A DNA stretch of 8,922 nt from Nitriliruptoraceae bacterium (GCA_007118045.1 SKTG01000069.1:1-8922), one strand, 5' to 3'. Counted from the stretch's first letter, positions 1 to 6,740 are shown. Notes: generated by a model not told the origin, from the letters alone. Made by a program: numbers and translations.

Positions 1-4
1 CTGC

Positions 5-10
5 TAGGCT
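5..10 (+). promoter_or_regulatory. Candidate -10 element for the TetR gene, possibly leaderless
   Basis: The hexamer TAGGCT fits the actinobacterial -10 pattern TANNNT. It ends 7 bases before the A of the ATG at 18, which would place the transcription start at or next to the start codon. No Shine-Dalgarno sequence is visible in the few upstream bases available. The -35 region lies outside the window, so this rests on one hexamer and its spacing. Confidence 0.4.
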
Positions 11-17
11 CGGCCCC

Positions 18-623
18 ATGGACCTGACCGGCTCGCCCCGCATCTCCCTCCGCGAACGCAAGCGCATCACCGCGATGCATCGCATCCAGACCGTGGCGCT
101 CGAGCTGTTCGAACGGGAGGGCTTCGACAACGTGACGGTCGAGCGCATCGCCGAGCTCGCCGAGGTCTCCCCCAGCTCGATCTACCGGTGGTTCGGCTCG
201 AAGGAACGCCTGGTCATCTGGGACGAGTACGACCCCACCGCGCTCGCCGCCATCGAGGAGGGGCTAACGACGGCGCCCCCGCTCGAAGCGCTCCGCGAAG
301 TGGTGCGCATGACCATGGGCGGGGCGTTCGCCGACGACGCCGAACGCATCCGGCGGCGACTTCGCATCGCCTTCTCCAACCCCGGCGTCGAGGCCGCCTC
401 GACCCTGGAGGCCTACGAGATGGCGACCGCGATCGCGGCCGTGATCGCCGGGGCGCGTGGGGACGACGTCCACGACCTCGACGTCCAGGTCGCGGCCCAC
501 GCCTTCGTCGGGGCGCTGCTCGGCGCTCTGCGCCACTGGCACGACACGGACTTCACCACCCCGGTCGAGGACGTCATCGAGCAGCCGCTGCTGTTGCTCG
601 ACCGCGGTGCCCGCCTGCGCTGA
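18..623 (+). CDS. TetR/AcrR family transcriptional regulator
   Basis: This 201-residue protein has the size and layout of a TetR-family repressor. Its N-terminal DNA-binding domain spans about residues 20-66, with a first helix rich in A/L/F, then a helix-turn-helix around residues 39-60 containing VERIAELAEVSPSSIYRWFG, a typical TetR recognition motif. The remaining ~135 residues are helical and variable, as expected for the ligand-binding and dimerisation domain, so the effector cannot be read. The ATG at 18 is chosen because the HTH begins at the normal distance from it. The gene converges on the Rpf-like gene. Its regulated neighbour, if adjacent, is probably to the left, outside the window. 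Family assignment is firm, while target and ligand are unknown. Confidence 0.93.
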   Translation: MDLTGSPRISLRERKRITAMHRIQTVALELFEREGFDNVTVERIAELAEVSPSSIYRWFGSKERLVIWDEYDPTALAAIEEGLTTAPPLEALREVVRMTMGGAFADDAERIRRRLRIAFSNPGVEAASTLEAYEMATAIAAVIAGARGDDVHDLDVQVAAHAFVGALLGALRHWHDTDFTTPVEDVIEQPLLLLDRGARLR

Positions 624-624
624 C

Positions 625-657
625 CGACCGCGCCGCTCGGTCGTGATCCCCCGACCG
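625..657. terminator. Alternating inverted repeats between convergent genes
   Basis: CGACCG (625-630), CGGTCG (638-643) and CGACCG (652-657) occur in series. The middle copy can pair with either outer copy, giving two mutually exclusive 6-bp stems with 7- or 8-base loops. The position between the TetR stop (623) and the Rpf-like stop (662) suits a bidirectional terminator. No T-tract follows in either direction, so the function is inferred from position and pairing only. Confidence 0.35.
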
Positions 658-661
658 CGGC

Positions 662-1213
662 TCAGGAGGCGAGGCCGACGAGCTCGCTGCACGTGGGCCA
701 GGCCTCCCACCCCTGCTCCTCGAGGACGCGCTCGCCGATCACGATCTCCTCACGCGGGGTGGCGAGCCCGGCGTGCCCGGGCATCTCCTCCTCGCGGTAG
801 TTGTCCCAGGTCTCGGGGTGGAAGTTGAGGCCGCCCTGGAAGTGGTCACCGTGGTCGAAGTCGATGCCGTAGTCCCAGCGCGCCGTGTCGGGCTGTGGCT
901 CCCCGTCCCGGTCCCACTCACCCGACTCGCAATCCGCCAGGCGGTCCCAGTCCTGCCGATCGGCGGTGAGCTCGAGGTCCTCCGTCCCGCTGACGCGCTG
1001 GTTCGGGGGCTCGCCGTCGCCGAGCACGACCGGCCCTCCGTCGTCCGCGGTCGGCTGCTCGGGGGCCGCGATCCCGAGGCGGAAGGCCCCCAGGGTGACG
1101 CCGACCACGCCCACGAACAGCAACAGGACGGCGGGTGTCCGACGCAGGAGCGACAGCTGGGCGATGACGAGGTCCAAGCTCGGTCGCGACAGTGGTAGCA
1201 AGGCACCCGCCAC
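662..1213 (-). CDS. Rpf-like / transglycosylase-like protein with N-terminal membrane anchor
   Basis: The 183-residue protein has a hydrophobic segment at about residues 28-48, likely an uncleaved signal anchor, then an acidic and proline-containing linker (51-87). The C-terminal domain matches the resuscitation-promoting-factor / transglycosylase-like fold: WDRLADCESG with probable catalytic Glu96, then GGLNF and TW (128-136), then GERVLEEQGWEAWPTCS (160-176). Cys95 and Cys175 are the usual disulfide pair. Such enzymes cleave peptidoglycan outside the membrane and act in growth or resuscitation. Between CESG and QGGLNF lies an acidic insert about 14 residues longer than in classical Rpf. The start is taken as the GTG at 1211-1213. 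It lacks a clear Shine-Dalgarno sequence, so the exact start is uncertain. The gene lies downstream of the AI-2E transporter on the same strand, 138 bp apart, probably as a separate unit. Confidence 0.82.
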   Translation of the reverse strand: MAGALLPLSRPSLDLVIAQLSLLRRTPAVLLLFVGVVGVTLGAFRLGIAAPEQPTADDGGPVVLGDGEPPNQRVSGTEDLELTADRQDWDRLADCESGEWDRDGEPQPDTARWDYGIDFDHGDHFQGGLNFHPETWDNYREEEMPGHAGLATPREEIVIGERVLEEQGWEAWPTCSELVGLAS

Positions 1214-1273
1214 CCGGCAAGCGCGGAGCGCGACGAGCGGGCATCCCGACGGCCGGCGTGCACGGACGGGCCG

Positions 1274-1300
1274 ACGCCGCGACGTCGGACGTCGCGCCGT
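1274..1300. terminator. Strong hairpin downstream of the AI-2E transporter
   Basis: Perfect 8-bp arms (1278-1285 and 1289-1296) flank a CGG loop. Beyond a single C/C mismatch, three more pairs (1274-1276 with 1298-1300) extend the stem. It lies about 52 bases past the transporter stop on the minus strand and upstream of the Rpf-like start. No T-tract follows, so it may be an actinobacterial terminator, or an operator or leader structure for the Rpf-like gene. Confidence 0.45.
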
Positions 1301-1306
1301 AGCGGA

Positions 1307-1321
1307 TCGGCCCGGGGCCGA
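1307..1321. repeat. 15-base odd palindrome (hairpin candidate)
   Basis: TCGGCCC and GGGCCGA flank a central G, so a 6-bp stem with a 3-base loop can form. It stands between the transporter stop and the larger hairpin at 1274-1300. A third, looser stem (1322-1328 with 1343-1349) lies even closer to the stop. Together they suggest a structured 3' end of the transporter mRNA. Confidence 0.35.
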
Positions 1322-1351
1322 GGCGTCGGTCAGTCAGGGGCTCGACGCCGA

Positions 1352-2575
1352 CTATCTCGAAGCGTCGTCCTCGGCCGTCCCGCCGCGGGCGGACCCGTCG
1401 CTGGTTGAACCATCTGCGGAGCCGGTCGTGGCCTCGTCGGTGGCCGCCGCCGCGCGGGCGGTCGCGGGGTCGTCCTCCACGCTCGGCCCGTCGGCCGGCT
1501 CCTCGGTCCGACCGGCGATCTGGTCCATCACCCGGGCGATGATCGCGGCGATCGGCACGGAGATGAAGGCACCGAACACGCCGAGCGTCACCGTCCCGGT
1601 CGTGATCGCCACGAGCACGACCATGGGGTGGAGCGCGATCGCCTGCCCGAGGATCAGGGGCTCGAGCACGTTGCTCTCGAGCTGTTGGACCGCGAGCACG
1701 ATGGCCAGGACGATGAGACCGACGACCAGGCCACCATCGGCCGCCGCCACCAACACGGCGAGCGCGCCCGTGATCACGGCCCCGATGATGGGGAACAGTC
1801 CCCCGAAGAACACCAGCACCGCCAAGGGCAGGGCCAGGGGCACGCCCAGGATCAGCAGCCCGATGCCGATGGCGACCGCATCCGCCAGCGCCACCAGCAG
1901 CTGGCCGCGGAAGTAGGCACCCAGCGTGTCCCAGGCTCGCTGCGCGGCCTCTCCCGTGCGGGACTGCAGGTGTCCCGGGAGGGTGGCGATCACGCCGGCC
2001 GCCAGGCGACGGCCGTCCTTGAGGTAGAAGAAGAGGAAGACGAACAACAGCAGCAGGCCCGCGAAGGTCTCGAAGGCGACCACGGCGGTCGAGAGCGCCT
2101 GCCCGGCGAGCTCCCCGGCCTCCCCCATCTGCTCCTGCGCGGCGTCGAGGAGCTGGTCGATCCCCTCGAACTCGAAGCCGAGGACGCCGTCCTCGAGCTG
2201 TTGCTGGACCTCCTCGACCCCTTCGGCCGCCGACTCCGCCAGCTCCGGCAGGTCGTTGATGACCAGGGGGACCATCGCGCCGATCACGGCGCCGACGACC
2301 AGCAGGCCCCCGAGGATCGAGCCCGCCGCCGCCAGCGCAGCCGGCACCCCCTTCGACTTCAACCAGTCGGTCACCGGTACCAACAGCGTGGCCGGGAACA
2401 GGGCCAGGATCAGCGGGACCACGACCAGCACCAGCTGCGAGAGCAGGTAGCCCAGCAACCCGAGCACGACCACCAGGCCCAGGAGCGCCCAGCCGGTCCG
2501 ACCCGCCCGCCACAGCAGCGCCTGGCTCGGCCCGGCGGGCTCGGCGCGGGACCGACCCGCACGTTCAGCTGCCAT
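1352..2575 (-). CDS. AI-2E family (PerM-like) membrane transporter
   Basis: The 407-residue protein has the AI-2E/PerM layout. Hydrophobic segments lie at about residues 28-65 and 80-107, followed by a charged helical cytoplasmic stretch (108-160). Further membrane segments lie at about 162-186, 227-254, 256-280, 283-297 and 318-348. Family signatures are FFYLKDG (182-188), FFGGLFPIIGA (256-266) and a QQLESNVLEP...LHP stretch (297-317). The last ~55 residues are a low-complexity acidic, alanine/threonine-rich tail, probably disordered and lineage-specific. Some family members are proposed exporters of autoinducer-2 and others are ion antiporters, so no substrate can be assigned here. The ATG at 2573-2575 is supported by AGGAG 6 bases upstream. 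The gene is divergent from the GrpB-like gene across a 241-bp spacer. Confidence 0.9.
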   Translation of the reverse strand: MAAERAGRSRAEPAGPSQALLWRAGRTGWALLGLVVVLGLLGYLLSQLVLVVVPLILALFPATLLVPVTDWLKSKGVPAALAAAGSILGGLLVVGAVIGAMVPLVINDLPELAESAAEGVEEVQQQLEDGVLGFEFEGIDQLLDAAQEQMGEAGELAGQALSTAVVAFETFAGLLLLFVFLFFYLKDGRRLAAGVIATLPGHLQSRTGEAAQRAWDTLGAYFRGQLLVALADAVAIGIGLLILGVPLALPLAVLVFFGGLFPIIGAVITGALAVLVAAADGGLVVGLIVLAIVLAVQQLESNVLEPLILGQAIALHPMVVLVAITTGTVTLGVFGAFISVPIAAIIARVMDQIAGRTEEPADGPSVEDDPATARAAAATDEATTGSADGSTSDGSARGGTAEDDASR

Positions 2576-2581
2576 GGCGCG

Positions 2582-2586
2582 CTCCT
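2582..2586 (-). promoter_or_regulatory. Ribosome binding site of the AI-2E transporter
   Basis: CTCCT on the plus strand reads AGGAG on the minus strand, 6 bases before the ATG at 2573-2575. It supports that start. Confidence 0.7.
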
Positions 2587-2675
2587 GGCGTGGTGGGTGG
2601 AGGCCGACGACGGTCGTCCGGAGGCGCGGGGCGAGCCCGATCGGGCTGAGCCGAAGGGCCGAGAACGCGGTCGTC

Positions 2676-2687
2676 CGGGACGTCCCG
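2676..2687. promoter_or_regulatory. 12-bp perfect palindrome in a divergent spacer
   Basis: CGGGACGTCCCG is a perfect palindrome in the spacer between the divergent AI-2E and GrpB-like genes. It lies just downstream of a possible minus-strand -10 (TAGCCT, 2699-2704), where a repressor site would act. In such GC-rich DNA a 12-mer palindrome can arise by chance, so this is only a candidate operator. Confidence 0.25.
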
Positions 2688-2792
2688 ACGGGCCTCGGAG
2701 GCTACAAGCCCCCGACCGGGCTGCGGGTCGCGAGCGCACGGCCGGGACGCCCACGGGGGCACCTGACCAGAGGTCGGTGGCCTGCACCGAGC

Positions 2793-2811
2793 TACCGTCC
2801 TCGGCGGGAGG
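2793..2811 (+). promoter_or_regulatory. Candidate -10 and ribosome binding site of the GrpB-like gene
   Basis: TACCGT (2793-2798) fits a TANNNT -10. GGGAGG (2806-2811) is a strong Shine-Dalgarno sequence 5 bases before the GTG at 2817. This decides the start: an in-frame ATG at 2574 would add 81 non-conserved residues and run back over the promoter of the divergent gene. Confidence 0.6.
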
Positions 2812-2816
2812 CGATC

Positions 2817-3380
2817 GTGAGCGACGAGTGGCCAGTCTGGGCGAGACAGCCGGTCGAGATCGTCGACCCCGACCCCCGCTGGCAACGGCTCGGTCGCGAC
2901 CTCGCGACACGACTCACCCGCCGCCTGTCCCCGTGGCTCGCCGGGCGGGTCGAGCACGTCGGCAGCACCGCCGTCCCGGGTCTGGCTGCCAAGCCGGTGA
3001 TCGATCTGCTGGCCCCCGTGACCTCCCTCGTCGAGGACGTCCGGCTGGAGGCCACCCTGGCCGAGTTGGGCTACGAGCTCGTCCCGCCCGAGCTCGACGC
3101 GCGGCCGTGGCGACGCCTGTACGTGCTACCGGACGGGGAGCGTCGACACGCCCACCTCCACCTCGTCGCCCGGGACCATCCCCGCTGGCGGCGGACGTTG
3201 GTCTTCCGCGACCGACTGCGCGAACACCCGGAGATGGCGGCGGAGTACGCACGCGTCAAACGGGAGGCGGCCGCGGCCCACGAGCACGACCGTGAGGCGT
3301 ACACGGCCGCCAAGACGGACTTCGTCGAGCGTGTCCTCACGTGGCCACCACCGGCGCCGCACGAGGGGCCACACGGCTAG
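2817..3380 (+). CDS. GrpB/UPF0157 family protein (nucleotidyltransferase fold)
   Basis: The 187-residue protein, starting at GTG 2817, matches the GrpB/UPF0157 family, a nucleotidyltransferase-superfamily fold also found fused to some dephospho-CoA kinases. Near the N terminus is VEIVDPDPRW (13-22), a common family opening. The core signature HVGSTAVPGLAAKPVIDLL (47-65) contains the GS pair (49-50) and Asp63 expected at the nucleotide/metal site. Then come GY (85-86), a basic RRLYV strand (99-103), HAHLHLV (111-117) and an FRDRLREHP helix (130-138), followed by the long charged C-terminal helix. The family's substrate is not established, so no reaction is assigned. The gene is convergent with the FAD oxidoreductase, with only 18 bases between the stops. 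Confidence 0.9.
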   Translation: MSDEWPVWARQPVEIVDPDPRWQRLGRDLATRLTRRLSPWLAGRVEHVGSTAVPGLAAKPVIDLLAPVTSLVEDVRLEATLAELGYELVPPELDARPWRRLYVLPDGERRHAHLHLVARDHPRWRRTLVFRDRLREHPEMAAEYARVKREAAAAHEHDREAYTAAKTDFVERVLTWPPPAPHEGPHG

Positions 3381-3398
3381 GCCGTGCAGACCAGACCG

Positions 3399-4766
3399 TC
3401 ACGGATCGGTCACGCTTCTCGCTCGCGCGGAGGGCCGCCGCGGTCGGATCACCCGCCAGACCGTGGCGGGACGCAACAACGCCGTCGGCCGCCGCAGCAT
3501 GGCGGCGACCCGCATGAACGTGTCGGCCAGCTCACCATCGACCTGTGCCCGGCGATGGAGGCGGACGACGTAGCGGTTGAGCAGGTCGGTGCCCCGCGGC
3601 TTCGGCCCCGTGGTGGCGGGGAAGCGGAAGTCGCCGCCGGCGGCGAGGTTCCACGCGTCGTCGACGATCGTCGCGCTGCGGGCGTAGAAGTCGTCGGCGG
3701 GCTCCCGGTGGTCCGCTGCCGCGAGCGTCCGGTGGAGCGTCAGCGCCTGGAGCGCTGCCACGGCCATCCCCTGCCCGTAGATCGGGTTGAAGCTGGCGAT
3801 CGAGTCACCGATGGCGAGCAGGCCACGCGGGGAGCTGGTCGAGCGGTCGTAGCGGTGCCGGCGACTCGCCGGGAAGCGGTAGCGGCTGACGTCCGGGGTC
3901 ACCGGAGGGTGGTCGTCGAGGAGCCGGGCGACCTCCGGGGTGGCCAGCTCGGCCGCGAACGCGCGCAGACCCTCGGGGTCGCCGGGTGGATGGTCGCCGT
4001 GGAGCCCGAACAGGGTCACGAGCCAGCGTTCGTTCTCGACCGGCGCCACCCCGGCTCCGCGCCCGAGGTCGGCCGACGGCATGACGAGCATGGCTCGTCG
4101 GTCACCCGCCGGTCGCCGCAGCTGGACGGTCCGGTAGACCAGGTCCACCTCCACGCGTTCGACCTCGGGTCTCGGCTGGCCGAGCTGCTCGAGCCAGGTC
4201 GGGGTCCGGGAACCGCGGCCCGTCGCGTCGACGACCAGCTCGGCGGGGAACCGGCGCGCCCCACCCCCGTCGACCGCGACGACGCCGACGACGGCCCCGT
4301 CGTCGGAGAGCACCGGGTCCGTGACCTGCTGCCCCGATCCGAGCGTCAGACGAGCGTGCGCCCGGACCCGTCGGCGGAGCACATCCTCGATCAGGGGGCG
4401 GCTCGCGTAGTACATCGGGAGCTCGGAGTTCCCGGGAGCCAGGCGGCTCCTCTCGGCGTACAGCTCGACGTCCCGGCCGAGGTCGACGCGTACCGCTCCC
4501 GCCGCGACGAGCTCAGCGGTGAACCCGGGTGCGAGCTGTTCCATGGCCAGCTGGCCCGCCGTGAGGAGCACGTGGAGATGCTGGCCCTGCGGGACCCCGC
4601 GCCGGGGTCGTGCGGCGGTGTCGAGCACGTCCCGGTCGAGGATCGTGACCCGTTCGAAGGCGTCGAGCAGCACGCGAGCGGCGAGCAATCCTGCGACGCT
4701 GGCCCCGATCACGAGGGCGTGGCCACCCCGCCTCCGGACCCGGTCAGGGTCGTACGGGGCGATCAT
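3399..4766 (-). CDS. FAD-dependent monooxygenase-type oxidoreductase
   Basis: The 455-residue protein has the layout of aromatic-hydroxylase / epoxidase-type flavoproteins. An N-terminal Rossmann strand-loop-helix with GASVAG (21-26) would bind ADP of FAD. RPRRGVPQGQHLH (53-65) is a conserved active-site-side segment of this subfamily. VVDATGRGSRTPTWL (178-192) is the DG-type motif, and AIGDSIASFNPIYGQGM (318-334) is the GD motif contacting FAD ribose. There is no signal peptide and no obvious membrane segment. The C-terminal ~60 residues are basic and arginine-rich. It probably hydroxylates or epoxidises a small hydrophobic substrate using NAD(P)H, but substrate and cofactor are not readable. 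The ATG at 4764-4766 shares a base with a TGA (4766-4768) in the overlapping upstream reading frame, and only a weak Shine-Dalgarno sequence is present. This raises the possibility of former translational coupling. Confidence 0.88.
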   Translation of the reverse strand: MIAPYDPDRVRRRGGHALVIGASVAGLLAARVLLDAFERVTILDRDVLDTAARPRRGVPQGQHLHVLLTAGQLAMEQLAPGFTAELVAAGAVRVDLGRDVELYAERSRLAPGNSELPMYYASRPLIEDVLRRRVRAHARLTLGSGQQVTDPVLSDDGAVVGVVAVDGGGARRFPAELVVDATGRGSRTPTWLEQLGQPRPEVERVEVDLVYRTVQLRRPAGDRRAMLVMPSADLGRGAGVAPVENERWLVTLFGLHGDHPPGDPEGLRAFAAELATPEVARLLDDHPPVTPDVSRYRFPASRRHRYDRSTSSPRGLLAIGDSIASFNPIYGQGMAVAALQALTLHRTLAAADHREPADDFYARSATIVDDAWNLAAGGDFRFPATTGPKPRGTDLLNRYVVRLHRRAQVDGELADTFMRVAAMLRRPTALLRPATVWRVIRPRRPSARARSVTDP

Positions 4767-5040
4767 CAGCGCCCTGACGATCGAGTAGCACGTCGTGCGG
4801 TCAGGCTAGAGAGCTGGGTGTCCTCCGTCCAGGGGTCCCAGCACCGCGACGCCTCGTGGCCGCCGAGCACGCCGGCGACGGCTGCCAGCCAGACGCCGGT
4901 CGGGAGCCGGTGAGGATCGGACAGAGGTCCAACACGGTCGAGCTCGAGCGGGCGATCCCGGGCATGATGCGACCCCGACGCCCGGCCGCGTCGCACGCGA
5001 AGCGGTGAGCGAACCGGTCGCGCACGTGGTCCGACCAGCA
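4766..5040 (-). pseudogene. Possible decayed ORF upstream of the FAD oxidoreductase
   Basis: The 4767-5167 region (401 bases) has no intact gene I can recognise. On the minus strand, the frame ending at the TGA 4766-4768 shows about 28 codons (roughly 4797-4884) with almost only G or C in third positions, reading VWLAAVAGVLGGHEASRCW and onward. Just upstream, a neighbouring frame (about 4888-5040) looks more coding-like than this one. That is the pattern of a frameshifted gene. The stop forms a TGATG junction with the next gene. I recognise no family. Chance composition in GC-rich DNA, or shadowing from the plus-strand gene further right, could also give this. Confidence 0.25.
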
Positions 5041-5065
5041 GCGCTGACCGGACCGAGGACCTGCC

Positions 5066-5081
5066 GGGTCGGACGCGACCC
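5066..5081. repeat. Small inverted repeat upstream of the DUF1989 gene
   Basis: GGGTCG and CGACCC pair perfectly around a GACG loop, about 90 bases before the DUF1989 start. It could be an operator or a terminator. No convincing promoter hexamers were found around it. Confidence 0.25.
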
Positions 5082-5157
5082 CGACGCGACGCGGTCCGCG
5101 CGCCGGGGACGTACCGGACCCCGTGCACCGGACGCTGGACCTCGAGCCAGAGACCAC

Positions 5158-5162
5158 AGGAG
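5158..5162 (+). promoter_or_regulatory. Ribosome binding site of the DUF1989 gene
   Basis: AGGAG lies 5 bases before the ATG at 5168. It favours this start over the in-frame upstream ATG at 5123, which has no Shine-Dalgarno sequence and would add 15 residues. Confidence 0.75.
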
Positions 5163-5167
5163 CCACG

Positions 5168-6079
5168 ATGCGACACCGCCATGTCGACCGTCCCGCACCG
5201 CAGCCGACGTACGTCGCGCGCGAGGGTGGCCCGTTGGAGCCGGACCGGGCCGTGTACGGCGCGATCGCCGAGCGCACCGATGCCCGTTCCAGCCTCGAGC
5301 GACTGACGATCCCGGAGCGCGACGGGCGGGCCTGGCGGGTCCCGGCCGGGCACCTGTGTCGCATCTCGCTCCCGGAGGGCCCGCAGGTGGTCGACCTCAA
5401 CGTGTGGAACCTCCACGACCCGCGCGAACGGTTCTGGGCATCGCGCACCCGCCAGTTCTACGGCAGCCACCTCACGACCGGGCACCGACTGTGGTCCTGC
5501 CTGCCCCACCTGCGGCCCCTGGCGACGTTCGTCGCGGACTCGATCGACTACGGCTACGACCACGACGGGGCGGGATGTCACGACCTGCTCGGCACGCGGT
5601 GCGACCCCTACGTCAACCAGCTGCTGGCCGGCACCGCCTACGACTTCACCTGCCACTCGAACCTCACCCGTGCCGTGCTGCCGTACGGCCTCACCGAGCG
5701 GGACGTCCACGACGTGATCAACCTGTTCCAGGTCACCGGCCTCATGACGGACGACAAGCGCTACTTCATGAAGACCTCACCCGGTCGACCCGGTGATCAC
5801 GTCGAGCTGCTCGCCGAGACCGACCTGCTGATGGCCGCGTCCGCATGTCCCGGTGGTGATCTCGCCGTACCGCTCTGGGGACCCGAGGCCGGCCGTACAC
5901 CGTCGGGCAACCCGGTGGAGGTCGAGGTCCTCCGCCTCGACCCCGAGCTGCTGCACGGGTGGGCACCGAGCCGGCCGGCCGGGTACTCGGGGATGTACGA
6001 GCTGCCGCACGGCCTGCGTCCACCCGCGACGCATCCGCCCCTGACCGATGCGCGCCCGGTGCCGGACGCGGGGACATGA
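5168..6079 (+). CDS. DUF1989 family protein (urea-carboxylase-associated / carboxyguanidine deiminase-like)
   Basis: The 303-residue protein matches DUF1989, the family first noted beside urea carboxylases and later shown to include the two carboxyguanidine deiminase subunits of guanidine breakdown. Signatures are VPAGHLCRI (58-66), VVDLNVWNLHDPRERFW (74-90), GCHDLLGTRCDPY (136-148), TCHSNLTRAVLPYGL (161-175), INLFQ (184-188), PGDHVELLAETDLLMAASACP (208-228) and GNPVEVEV near 247-254. The conserved Cys/His pairs at 137-138 and 162-163 and Cys227 are plausible metal or catalytic residues. Length is somewhat above the ~200-280 usual for the family because of an N-terminal ~45-residue lead and a proline-rich tail. 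It is alone here: no second DUF1989 subunit, carboxylase, allophanate hydrolase or transporter is adjacent, so its substrate is uncertain. Confidence 0.88.
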   Translation: MRHRHVDRPAPQPTYVAREGGPLEPDRAVYGAIAERTDARSSLERLTIPERDGRAWRVPAGHLCRISLPEGPQVVDLNVWNLHDPRERFWASRTRQFYGSHLTTGHRLWSCLPHLRPLATFVADSIDYGYDHDGAGCHDLLGTRCDPYVNQLLAGTAYDFTCHSNLTRAVLPYGLTERDVHDVINLFQVTGLMTDDKRYFMKTSPGRPGDHVELLAETDLLMAASACPGGDLAVPLWGPEAGRTPSGNPVEVEVLRLDPELLHGWAPSRPAGYSGMYELPHGLRPPATHPPLTDARPVPDAGT

Positions 6080-6105
6080 CCGGGTGCACGACACGACGGT
6101 CGGCC

Positions 6106-6124
6106 CGTCAGCGAGCCGCTGACG
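6106..6124. terminator. Perfect 8-bp hairpin between convergent genes
   Basis: CGTCAGCG (6106-6113) and CGCTGACG (6117-6124) pair perfectly around an AGC loop. The stem begins 26 bases past the DUF1989 stop and includes the stop codon of the FAD-oxidase remnant (6108-6110). It suits a terminator for the plus-strand gene and possibly for both. There is no T-tract. Confidence 0.45.
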
Positions 6125-6737
6125 CGGCGAACTCCGTACGGCCTGTGCGGGGACGCTCCCCCGCGTCCGGTGGGATGTTCTGGTTGAGGCGCAGCAGGTT
6201 GCCGGGGTCGTAACGACGCTTGACCTCGACCAACGCGTCGTGGTTGTGCTGGTAGTTCGCCCGGACCTGCGCGGCGTCGTCGTCGGCGCCGAAGTTCACG
6301 TAGCCACCCGGCAACGCGGAGGGGCACAGGGCCGCGTGGTACGCGCGGGTCCAGGCGATGTTCTCGGCGTCCGCGGCCGGGTCGCGCCAGCTCGCACCGA
6401 TGCCCACCGCCAGGTCGGCGTCGCGCCAACCCAACGCCGTGTCGTGCGGGCCCACCCGGTGGCACGCACCGCCGATCGGGAAGACGCACGTCACGAGCGA
6501 GCAGACCGGTCGGCCGTGCCACGCTTCGGGGACGAAGGGCAGCGGAGGCGCGAGCACGAGACCGAGGACGACGTTGAGTTCCTCGGGTGCATCGCGAGCA
6601 GGTCGAGGTAGCTCACCGTCCGGGGTCACGACGTCCGCCGAGACGAGGTTGTCGCAGCTCAACCCGTACGGGCGGGCGAGGTGGCCGAGACCGCCGCCCA
6701 TGGGCGAACACCCGACGGGCCCACACCAGGAAGTTCA
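6108..6737 (-). pseudogene. Shrunken FAD-linked oxidase (berberine bridge enzyme-like) remnant
   Basis: The frame from ATG 6701 encodes 197 residues, whereas this family normally has ~450. It opens inside the FAD-binding PCMH domain with GGGLGHLARPYGLSCDNLV (2-20) and SADVVTPDGE (21-30), so about 120 N-terminal residues are missing. It then jumps to DAPEELNVV (37-45) and AFVPEAWHGRP-like sequence, skipping the usual segment with FWALRGGGGNFG. A second jump after SLVTCVF (68-74) leads to GACHRVGPHDTALGWRDAD (78-96). The end, YVNF (134-137) to KRRYDPGNLLRLNQNIPP (161-178), is a well-kept BBE C terminus. The FAD-attachment region and much of the substrate domain are gone, so an active enzyme is unlikely. 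An in-frame TGA at 6735-6737 bounds the remnant. Deletions are inferred from my memory of the family, not from an alignment. Confidence 0.72.
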
Positions 6738-6740
6738 GGC

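Noticed and set aside
918..2513. Long open frame on the minus strand (531 codons) overlapping the AI-2E transporter
   Set aside because: Its translation is low-complexity G/R/A/P typical of an off-frame read of GC-rich coding DNA, and the overlapping frame has clear transporter signatures.
1352..2575. Quorum-sensing role from the AI-2E family name
   Set aside because: Only some family members are linked to AI-2. Others are ion transporters, and no luxS or receptor gene is in the window.
2574..2816. N-terminal extension of the GrpB-like protein from an ATG at 2574
   Set aside because: The 81 extra residues are arginine/proline-rich and unlike the family. A good ribosome binding site precedes the GTG at 2817.
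1628..3295. Long plus-strand frame opposite the AI-2E transporter and across the GrpB-like gene
   Set aside because: Rich in Q/H/R/E without domains, antisense to one recognisable gene and out of frame with another; a composition artefact.
3384..4913. 509-codon plus-strand frame opposite the FAD oxidoreductase
   Set aside because: The minus strand carries complete FAD-binding motifs across the same interval; the plus frame has no recognisable domain and no ribosome binding site.
3399..6737. A natural-product cluster formed by the FAD oxidoreductase, DUF1989 protein and FAD oxidase
   Set aside because: The genes lie on different strands, one is broken, and no core biosynthetic enzyme or carrier is present.
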